Shown piece by piece: positions 43,301 through 55,300 of a stretch of 64,000 nucleotides of DNA. This DNA is from Saccoglossus kowalevskii (lineage: Eukaryota > Hemichordata > Enteropneusta > Harrimaniidae), in contig NW_003118931.1 in the NCBI RefSeq assembly GCF_000003605.2, positions 158,296-222,295 on the forward strand. Direction: 5' to 3'. Under the pieces are notes generated by a model. The model did not search any database, had not been told where the DNA came from, and was given only the letters and a program-made list of their open reading frames with translations. Made by a program: the position numbers and the translations under genes. Each line of letters starts with the position of its first letter. Position 1 is the first letter of the stretch.

Positions 43301-46300
43301 AATATTCATATTGGACAAAATCAAGCTCATTCCACTGAGTCGTTTTTGTTGTTATTGCTGTTGTGCCACCGTTATAGAAAACAATTGTAATTTATTACTT
43401 TATCAAGCTCGCATATTACAAATGAAATCTGACATCAATCTGCTCAAGAATGGGACATGTGGGCATGCATGCATACGTAACGAGATGTTGTTCATTTAGT
43501 TTGAATTAGTATGGGATTGAGGGATGCTACTGGTAAACCTTGATTACTGATCTTTGTCTTACATACAGATTAGGTATGATTAATGTTGGTGGGGCCAACC
43601 TGCATAATTGATGAGATACATCACTAAACATTTTCTAATGCTCGTTGAATGTTTGTCCTTGTGAATATCGATCGTTGATACATGAATAGATGGAAATAGA
43701 GGTAGATGAAAACGGCATTCAGCTTGTTGTACTTAAAGTGTTTGTATGTTTTCCCGTCGAAATTGATTGTTATATGTCATTATTTAATGCATATGTTGCA
43801 TTAACTCGCTGAATTTCCTGCTTTTGTTAATAATGATTTTTTTAGTGTTTATCTTATGCTATTCAGTTCAATTATTATTTCACATTATAAGTGTCATATT
43901 TGTTAACACCACGAGTCTGTGACGTACACATACAATGCAATTGTGATGCAAACGTGATGTCACTTTTTAGGGTGTGTGCGATTTTTTCAACCTCGAACGC
44001 AGCCTTGGTGAATCAACTGAAATCAACGTGCATGTACTATTCGTAGACTGGTGGACATTGAGTTTACACGTACGCAATTTTATTCCATCAACATTTTAAA
44101 CATCCGTTGGATACACATACAAATATTTCAACCATGCCTCGGCTCTTGAGTTTTCGACGTGTTCGAATATTTAGCTATAATAATGATTCGAATCTATATA
44201 ATTATTTAACAGTGCATAGACTTGTTTGTTTACTGTTGATTTTATGAAAGATTGTGACATAATATACATACAGTGATAATTTGAGACCAAATTCTATGGA
44301 CCATTATGAAACAAATGTCAATAATAGCTACTAACAATAATGTCAATTTTGTAAATCCTCGTGACTTAAACTTTCGAATACCATGTAAGACACTGTGTAT
44401 TATTTGTCATCTATGTCACTGAGCACAACATTCGGATAACAAGACTCCTCGGCGCCACAGGAAACAATGATATATAACCTAAAACACAGTTTTCACAGAA
44501 TTTACTGAATTCATACTTTTAGTTCATCTTTTTAGAAACTCAACATGTAAAAATAAAGAAAATGTCACTATTCTTGCTATTGAGTAGCGTTCTAGCTTAA
44601 GAAAACCATTTGTCAAAAACATTTTTAGATCGATTTGATATGACATTTTTCAAATTGATTCAATGTTTCCGCCGAGAGCAACCGGAACCCTGAAGTCCAA
44701 ATGAGCTACATTAAGAAACAATGTATTTGTGTGTGTATGGATTTCATTGGAACTTAAGATGTTTTTTAAAGGGAGAGTTTGTTTTCTGTTCAATCATAAA
44801 TCGAATAACCAAAAAACATGTTTGTAGTCATTGCACGCCTACGTCACTGTCATTGATTTGTTGAAAGTGTTACTTCGAACATGTTTGTTCTTTTTGGCAC
44901 GAATCACGTGCTGAACTGATCAGGAGGAGAATGACCGGGACAAGATAACGCATGACTACTGCATTAAATTGTTTGGGGTAAAACTTTCATGTTCAGTCAT
45001 TATATTGACAAGTTTTAGTTTTAAAATAACGGGTTAAGTCATGTAAGGACACATCCTTCTACAAACAGAATGTTTTAACCCAGATAAATCAAATGATAGC
45101 GATTAGCATCTCTGATGGGTACACACTAACCACGTGTTCAACACGTTGGTCGTTATCAGATATCCATTAAGATCACGGTATACCACACGATATTGTTCCG
45201 ACATGTCACTTATTATCGATGTCCCTAATTTACTGGGTCGTAATTTAAAGACAACTCAACTTCAATCAGCAACGCAACGTATCAATACATGAGTCCTGCA
45301 CATAAATGGTGCATACGTAGTGTGAATCACAGTTATGGAAACGGGAAAGCCTGACATCCAAGCACGCTTGAACCAGAACGAAACTCACTAAATGTGCTCA
45401 TTGTTTAACATTTTGTACCAATACATGTATGTGCAGCCGTTGGGCGCATGCGCTTGGTGCACTAGGTCAATATAGTTGTGCGTTCGGAAATTTTAAATTA
45501 GCCAAACCCATTATGCGATTTATCGTGGGTGTTTCTCTGTGCGAATTTCACATGCGCCAATTTCTTATTCTACGCACTTCTCAGCGCATGCGCCGTATGA
45601 AGATTAATATCATTGTAGGTGGGAGCTAGTGATCCCAACATCGAACTTGAGATAATCCTCTGCTCATTTCCCTGTCCAACACAACTTTGGTTTAATTTGT
45701 TTCAGTAGATGATTTTAAAGTCTGTGTGGATTTTAAAACACCTGTAGCTTGCATTTATTATCGTACAGAGTACTATGTATGCTTTGTCATTCAGTAATTT
45801 TCTCCCCTATAAAAAAACTTGGCTTGATTATATAATTTTCATTTCAGGTGATAATGGCGGAGGCAGAAGGAGACACAGTAGATGATCCAGTGACGTCATA
45901 CCTGAAAGCTTACCATTCATGTATATTTTCCATGTGGTTAAAGCCTTATCCGGAGGTAGATGCAGGTAAGTACGTGACTCAGATCAAAGAGAGGGTCACA
46001 GTCTTTGTGTACATAGTGCTGCATGGAACGAAAAACGTACCTTACTGATTGTGTAACACGTATATATCTTTGCGACCAAACTAGAACCCTATCATAAAAG
46101 GCATACAAGCGCGCTCATTATTTGTGACTGCAGGTCAAGTCAGTTACCGCGACAATTGTTCACACGTTGCAAGACGTAGCATCGTCACTCACGCAACACT
46201 CGTAGCAATACCCAGAAACGTAATCATGTGCCAATGCAAGAACCATTAAAATAATAAAATATTGTTTTGGTTACATCACCATGACAACGTCCATGGTTAA

Positions 46301-49300
46301 AGTAATCGTTTCTGCTTGCAGAAGTCTGTCTGTATGTGTAAAAATCACCTAAATATATTGAATCCAAATATTATCCCGATTATTACATCATAACTTCAAA
46401 TTGATGGCAGTACGCACAATTAACTGGTTGAAAATTTTTAAAAAAAATGTGCTTTATTAAAATTAATAGTATTACCAAACAAATTCAACGGACAGTATCT
46501 TGACCCTGCACGGAGACAGATAAACCACGTGTCAGTGTGCAGATCAGCCGCAAATAAGTACATCTTTGAGGGATGACGCAATTTCCCTAATTTCCGCCAA
46601 CGGAGCTCGTCGTCATTCCCCCGACCGAGTCATTAGTTTGCTTGATTGCTTGTCGTGAATCAGCATGAGATAAGTGTATTCTCGGTAGAACACTACATTA
46701 TATTCGTAAGGAATAAGTACTAGTTGATTATTAACAGACAAGTTTACAAATAAATATATATACTTTATATAATTCAGTTATATTTTTCATTAGCGCCTTG
46801 ATTTTTTCTTAATCTTATGTATTTATTTCTATTTAAAATGTATTACATAAATAAATATTACTATTATTATAAAGAACAAAATGTAGAAACCGAGAAATAA
46901 AAAAAATCATATCTGCTGCATAATATCTGCATTGCATTGCTCTCGTTTGTGAATAATATCAGGCACAGTCAGCGTTGTATTATTTGGGTCACGCGCACGC
47001 GGTAATATATTCACATGCATGCACTTTTTTACTTGTTTTACACTTCAAGGTATCGATGCACTTAGTTAAAGATACAGAAAACATACGCCAATATTGTACG
47101 TGTGATCGTGTTTTGTTTGGAAACGAAAAAAAATGCTACAGAGTAACATATGCCCATCAAATATCATGTAGTGTTTTTCACTTTTAAAAATACATGCTAG
47201 CACAACAAAGAGTGAATTCTACATAAGTTGTTATGAGTCCCGTGTTTGTTTGTTTTTTGTTGTTGTTTTTTTGTTGTTTTTTTTTTTGTGATTTTAAAGG
47301 TGTTCTGTTTTAATGAACATTTTTTCTTAAAGATCTAGTTTGTAATAGGACCTGGGATGGACTATCTTGCTGGCCAGATGTAGCGGCTGGGACGGTCGCC
47401 AAAATGCCTTGTCCTGTGTATCTCTTCGGCGAAAATGACGGTATGTACACCGAACTTGTCTTCATAACTTTTTTTTCCGTAACGATCAGAAGCTGTTTAA
47501 AGGCGATGGTTCACGGCGATGTAGTAACCAACTGTCGCAAAGAGGCTCTGTTCTTAAATGACATTGTTCTTTCACCACATTCGTGATTAGAAATTGACAC
47601 GTAAACAATTTCATTACCAATTATTAATTCACGTTTAAGCATATCTGGACTAGTCACGAGAATATATTTTACCTCCTGAATTCAAACATTTTCATTTTGA
47701 AATTAAAGTCAATTCCAAATATTATTGTTTTGTTAGTGTTTTGACCTTTAATCCTTTCAACGTCAAGTCAACTTTCGTCACATTTAACAACCTAAAATAA
47801 CCCAATAATTTTTCCATATTTTGTTCAAATGCTGATCATGATCTGTAGCCAATATGGATATATATTTTGTTTAAAATTAACAAATATATTATTGGCAAAC
47901 GCTTGCAACACAATTTTGGAGGTAAAATTGGTGTTCAATTAGTTATATTCAAGGGGACATTGTTTGTTCCTCTTATCTCAACGATTAGTCTAATATACCA
48001 GTCAAGCACTGCCAGTTGTAGCTGGTTGCTGCGTCTATGGTGCGGCTTTTTAGTCCCTTGGAGCGTGCATTTGCGTTCGCAGGATTTATTTTTCCTGCCT
48101 GCATTTCTATTCCTCTATTGAAAGGCGACGTAACTGAGGCTCGTTCTCATATCCTATTTCGTTATTGCTCCGTTACCAAAGTGTCTTGTCATATTTATGT
48201 TTACAGCTCACGTCTACAAATTCTGTGACGTCACTGGTCATTGGCATGTGGGTGCGGAGCAAAACCGTACATCAAGTAATTACAGTGAATGTCATGCTTT
48301 GCCTAAAAAAGATGACAACGGGGAAAGTATGCAAGTAAATACACCCATTATATAATTATTTTCTAATCATATGAATAAACAAAAAGTTCATTAGTGTGCG
48401 CTATATAACATCATAACCTTCGATATGTCTTCCCGCATTGCCATACATTATCGGGTGATAGCGTCATGATACTTCGATGACAGCAACACATTGGCGCTGA
48501 ATCTACGCAACACTATAATTTTTAATTCGCCAACGAAAAATCATTTATACGTGGAATGAATCATTTCAAGTCAAAATAATCATATTAAAAAATGCAATAA
48601 TGTAATAATATTTTGGAATAATTACACATGGGATTCTGAATTATCAAATACAGCACTCAATTGTGATTATTATATTATTTAATTTCAGGAATATCTTACC
48701 ACAATAAGGATTATTTATAAAATAGGTTACGCCATGTCGTTAGTGGCCCTGACCATAGCCATGGGGATATTTTTATATTTCAAGTAAGTGGATATACTTA
48801 TATTTTCTGCGAGTTGCGTATTTTATGTACTGTATGCTGTGTTAAAGATTGGATTATATCCGTGTTGTATGTTAGCACATGCTCACATTGTCATAATAGT
48901 ATTTGTGAATCACCAATGCACAGACACTTGGAATTAACGTTACGTACAGGTAAACCAAAGCGCGTGCGCATTGCGGTGCATTATTTCTTCAATCCTGTAC
49001 TATTTCGTGTTCGACCACAGTGATCTTTAGCTAATTATGTTGACTATCTTTAGTTGACTATCATTAACGCATGCATCATGAGGAATTAGGTACATGTAGG
49101 AACCATCGACAAAATACAAAGCCAGTAATTCCAAGTGACAAACTATCCAATTTCCGTAGTCTGCGTGCTACCACTATATTATGCTCGCTTTGGCTATTTT
49201 TATGTTGACACACACCCCTAATTATGAATGCAAAAGAAAGACTTCGTCTCCACAATATTATGAATCAGCGATAATATTCGCCGCTTTCTAGGGAATGAAT

Positions 49301-52300
49301 AAAAACTGAATAAATCGACACGGCATAAATTATAAGTTTTCAATCATTTCAGAGTAAACGGCTGAATAAATACCCATCATTCATTGCATTGAGTGTAACA
49401 ATCTGTCTTAATCAAGTCATGAGATTATACATTAATCGTGGCAAACATTCCTAACATTCCTAAAATCCCTCTTTAAATTCACGTATGAGGCATGTTTGAT
49501 ATTGATATTGATATTTATGTCTTGTAATTGTAATAACAGAAATCACAAGCATATTTTGTGTTTTTTTCTTTCTATTTGCAGGAAACTGTGGTGCCCGCGT
49601 AATATAATTCACATGAATCTGTTCCTGTCCTTCATTCTGCGCGCCATCATCGTATTTGTGAGAGACAGCATACAAGATCAGTCGCTCGCTTTGGTGGCTA
49701 AACATGAGGAGTTGATGAAAAATATCGATATCGATCATATTTTTAGCGGCAACTTCACCATTCCCAGTTTCTCTGTCAATACCGTTGTAAGTCTCGACCG
49801 TTGGTGGCGCTATGCCATTTTTATTTATTTATTTATTTTTATTTTTTGAACGTTTTATAGCAGCATCATGTTGTTGTTGTTGCTCGTACGTATGTTTATT
49901 GATGCCCGTAGACGTGGGTACGCATGCGCAGGCGGACATTTCGAAATATGATGTCGAGGTATATCAGTCTGGTTAATTAAACCATAGTCAGCTGGCGTGT
50001 ATGATTATGTAATGCGTATGGAAATGAAGCAATTCGTTGAACTGGAGTTACAAACATATCGGTTACACTCGAGGGACATGCTATAACTGAACATTACACA
50101 CCTTCCCTGTTTTATCCAATAAGCGAACGTTTGATGACTAAATATTTCCCCGTAATGAACTGCGATATCGATGGTTAGGAGATTGGCTGATGGCACGGCA
50201 GAACAGAGCTTTACGCCTTAAACAATACGCAGCGCGCTCATTGGCTAACCACATATAAAGGGTGTGTCAAGTATGCAAATAATCAGTTGAGCTATGTTCT
50301 TTATGAATGTGCATTCAACCAGTCTCTTAGCATATGCACAGCTAACCGTAGAACACCAAAAGAAAACACAAGCCGCGAATACACATTTTGTTTTTTTAAC
50401 ATTCTAAAATACCTCGATGTCGTGCAAATTCATAGAAGTTTTTTTTTTTATCCCTCCGGGCCTTAATTTTTCAAACAAGATTTACAACTCCGATAATGTA
50501 GATATTTTTAGTTTATTATTGTATTTATCTCATATTTTATTTTTTTTTATTTTTTACACGTTGCGTTTTCTGCGAGTGCCGTAATCTGGGAAATCTGTTC
50601 AATGCATAAATACGTTAACACTTATGTTAAATACTCACACATGGGGTACACTAAGTTGTACTACATATCTACATTTTGTAAATATATATATATCTCTTCT
50701 TATACTTACATTTAGACCACAGGCTGTAAACTGGTTCATACGTTAACACAGTACTTAGTAGCGTGTAATTACTACTGGTTGCTGGTAGAGGGCGTATATC
50801 TTCACACTCTGATTACAGTTGCGGTATTTTCGGAGAAGGCTGGTGTCAAGTGGTACATTGCGCTGGGATGGGGTGCGTAATACTTTCTTTCTTGTTTATA
50901 TATCTTGAAATATACTGCGATGAAAAAGGTGCCTATAATACAGGGAACGGTGAAATTGAGTTGAAATAATGCAATAAATGTGCAGCTGGTAATGGAAATT
51001 GTTTGTTTCAGGTTTCCCGATGTTGTTCGTGATTCCATGGATTGTGGTGCAAGCAACTATAAACGACACAGGGTGAGTAAATTTCACTGAATTGTACGGT
51101 ATTTCTGTTTATATTTTAGCATGTTTGTTAACAACAAACGCGCATGCTCTTTGAATTATTCGTGCGTATTAGTAATTGAAAGCACATGCGTATTTTATTG
51201 ACCAAGTCCTATGATGTCTGATGCAGAAACAATGTTTTACCCTTTAAGATCAAAATATATAATAACAATACCTTATTGATATTTTGTTATTTATTTTTAA
51301 TGGAGTTCACGCGAAATTGCCATATTGCATATTTAATCATAGATTTGATAAGCACAGAATTTCTCTCAGAAATTTGAACCTTGACAATATTGGTTCAACT
51401 ACATGTAACGTACGATATACAGCTACTAGTATGTGCCGGATGGTGGACTCGTTAGTTGCATTCATCTTTTTTATGTTTCTGTTCTAAGTAACATCATTCC
51501 TATATTTCATATATCAACCGCAATTTCTTGTTTTGTTACATCAGGTGCTGGGACGCTGTTTATCACTCGCCATATTTCTGGATTATACAGGGGCCCGTTA
51601 TGCTTTCCACTGCGGTAAGCTGCCTTCTTTGTCTGTACAACTCGTATATCATTCACGTAAACTGAGCGTGTATGAAAAATTGTCGCATTTGTCACGAACG
51701 ATGTGAAGCAGACGTTCGAGTGGACACAACCATGTTTCACTCTGATTGTTTCACCCACTAATAATTTTCTTTTAGAAGTTCAAGATCAGTTTGTTCATAT
51801 ACTCAGTAAATGTTCCATGTTCATTATACCCTCATACGATACGTCATACAAATGGTGAGATCGACCTGAAGTGATTTTTATATTAAATTCAATAGTTTAT
51901 TAATACTCACGTTATAATTAATTGCATCATATTATCGCACGATTCATGCAGCATTTCTCGGTTTGCGGATGTTGTAAGATGTATATAACTCTTTCATTCT
52001 GTTTGAGCGCAATGAATCCGACCGGCAATCGAGACACGGTGATTAACCTTTCGATGAATGCAATATCTTTACCGCATGGAATTCATCTAAATATTCCCGC
52101 AAAGCTAGTATTCTCATTTGAGGTATATTCATTATGTGGATGCTTGTCACGCGATTCGCGTAGCCAATCTCGTTTGGCTAATAGAAGGAACAACATTGTC
52201 AACGTTTAACACAATGCATGCCGGGATATTTTGAAACCTGTATTCTTGTTTATCACTCGATTTATTTAAAACATACTAACATATATTGATAACTAATTCC

Positions 52301-55300
52301 ACTTTAATTTATTATGAATACATTTGTCAGAGATTAATACAACAGTACGCACGTGTGTTCAATATAGCAAGATGTTCCCTGCTATGCAATGTATGTATGA
52401 CTGCTACCCAATTTTCCAGACAAAGTCGCCTTCATAAAACTTGAGATAATATATTATGTATGGCCTAGAGAAAACTTGAACTTATTTACTTTACTTATTA
52501 ACTTGAGTTTTGGAGTCTGTCTAATATTTCAAAATAACAAACGGAAGAAATTAAATTTAACGTTTACTATTAAAACCCAGACTGAACAGTGGATTAGACA
52601 CAGTGGATTAAACACTGAAACTTAATCCGCGTCTACACGTTGACTCGAATAGGGCGTGGAATCAGTCACGCTGTGATTGTTTTACAACTGATAGCTCGCG
52701 TCATGTATGTACAACTTGAGTACTGTCATAAGAAATATTACTATATTTGTTAAAAAAGAAGACTGTTGATATAAATTATAAAAATTCATGATATAAAAGT
52801 TTACTCATGACGGGCATATTTTTTGAGATTGCAATCTATAATTTAACTTTGGACTGGAAATTCGTGTGCAATCACACATACATTTATTTCAGTGCCCTGT
52901 GGTAAAACATATTTGCATATACGTAACAAGATTCGTCAAATCGGAAACTATGACGATCGTCCATGAAGTTGACTGACTCTAATTTGCGTGGCTCAACAGT
53001 GACGTGTCGGCACAATCTAACCCCACTTACGTGTGTTCTTTCTTTTTTTATATTTCAGGTAACCTTTCTCCTTTTTTTAAATATAATACGGGTCTTAGCT
53101 ACTAAGCTTATAGCCACAAATGCAGCCGAAGCCAAAAAGCTAAGGTACAGGTACATCCCAATTTTATCTCCGTCTTCTCAAAGACTATTTTACTACTACT
53201 ACTTAATTTCCTGCTAAGTTGTAAGTAATAAATATGAGTTAAAATAATATTAAACTGATGTCGATTCCCAGGAGTTTTCTCAAGTTAATTTGCATGTACA
53301 GAGGATGGCTCAGAGTTCATGTAAATAAGGTGTGTGTTTCACTCGAGGACCGAAATTATGGTAGCGCCCGCATGCAGCGATTTTCCAAAACTTTCGTTTT
53401 TGTTTTGGATGCATTCTGTTTGCAAGATTTTCCTATAGTTTGAATAATTTTATAAAAGTAACGAAAATATTTGTGAAAAATCACATAAAGTGATCATTTA
53501 ATTACGGAAATAACGCTCCTGATTACAATGATTACAAATCATGATCTGGATTGATTGATCAAGACGTGATTGAACAAAACAAACGCATCCAGTTGACATT
53601 AGATCGCAAATTTTCGTACATTTATATGGCTTTCAGGTAACATATTTGATGAAATTGAAATTATAAATCTTCTGAAAACTCAAAAATGAAAAATTTGCTT
53701 AGTGAATACAGTTTAAACTTTGAGTGACAACACATCTTATCTACTAATTCTGAGTAAGAGCGCCCTCTGCAGATAGATTGTGCAATTGTAAACGTGATCT
53801 TGTGATTGTGAACGCATGTTCCTTTACAATATAGAATTGTAATAGCTAGCTTATGCCTAACTTAATCCCTCTTCTCTGCCTATCTTTCACTTTATGATCT
53901 GTCCTCATTTATCACGCATGCGTGTGATATGTGCATTCGGTGTTGATGGGCGCTCAATACTGTAATATTACCTTGGATGACGTCATTCAACTAATTACTA
54001 AACAATTTTCTCAATCAGGAAGTTAGCTAAATCTACCATGGTGTTAATTGCCTTATTTGGACTCTACTACGTCATCACCCTGGTGATCCCCCCGCAAGGC
54101 AACAATAAAGTGGAAAAATTCAGACTTGCCTGGGATTTGATTTTACCCCCATTCCAGGTAGGTATTTTGAATAATGATGTAATAACTTCATAAATGGCTG
54201 ACTTAATTTATGGTTGGATGCGAGCAACTAATAAAATATGACCTTATGATGACATATGACCTTGTGATGACATATGACGTTTGATGACATATGACGTTTG
54301 ATGACATGTGACGTTTGATGACATATGACGTTTGATGACATCTGACCTTGTGATGACATCTGACGTTTGATGGTATATGACGTTTGATGGTATATGACGT
54401 TTGATGACATATGACGTTTGATGACATATGACGTTTGATGACATAGGACGTTGTGATGACATATGACGTTTGATGACATATGACATTCGATGACATATGA
54501 CGTTGTGATGACATATGAAGTTTGATGATATATGACGTTTGATGGTATATGACGTTGTGATGACATATGACGTTTGATGACATATGACGTTTGATGACAT
54601 ATGACGTTGTGATGACATATGACGTTGTTATGATGTTTGATGACATATGAAGTTTGATGATATATGGCGTTTGATGATATATGACGTTGTGATGACATAT
54701 GACGTTTGATGACATGTGACGTTTGATGACATATGACGTGTGATGATATATGACGTAGTGATGACATAAGACATTGTGATGACGTTTGATAACATGTCGT
54801 TTGATGACATATGATGTTGTAATGACATATGACGTTTGATGGTATATGACGTTTGATGGTATATGACGTTGTGATGACATATGACGTTTGATGACATGTG
54901 GCATTTGGTGACATATGACGTTTGATGATATATGAAGTTTGATGATATATGACGTTTGATGGTATATGACGTTGTAATAAAATATGATGTTGTGATGAAA
55001 TATGACGTTGTGATGCATATAACGTTTGATGACATAGGACATTTGATTACATAGGACATTTGATAACTTATGACGTGATGACATATGACGTTTGATAACA
55101 TATGATGTTGTGATGAGATATAACGTTTGATGACATATGACGTTGTGCTGACATATGACGTTTGATGACATATGACGTTGTGCTGACATATGACATTGTG
55201 ATGACATATGACGTTTGATGGTATGACGTTTGATGACATAAGACATTCAACGACATATGACGTTTGATGACATATGACGTTTGATGACATATGACGTTGT

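Larger units (their letters stand above)
22315..45847 (+). other. Intron 1 of the PTHR-like gene (23.5 kb)
   Basis: This large first intron separates the signal-peptide exon from exon 2. It is AT-rich, with scattered short open frames that show no recognisable domain. It contains a degenerate tandem repeat at 24361-24720, a T-rich repeat at 31366-31600, a C-run at 35819-35828, a CTCF-like site near 37020 and the 32-bp minisatellite at 41466-42971. I saw no nested gene. Large first introns often hold enhancers; none is proven here. Confidence 0.7.

Noticed and set aside
47404-47586. Short frame starting [13 protein letters not shown] as a separate gene
   Set aside because: It is the end of receptor exon 3 read on into intron 3.
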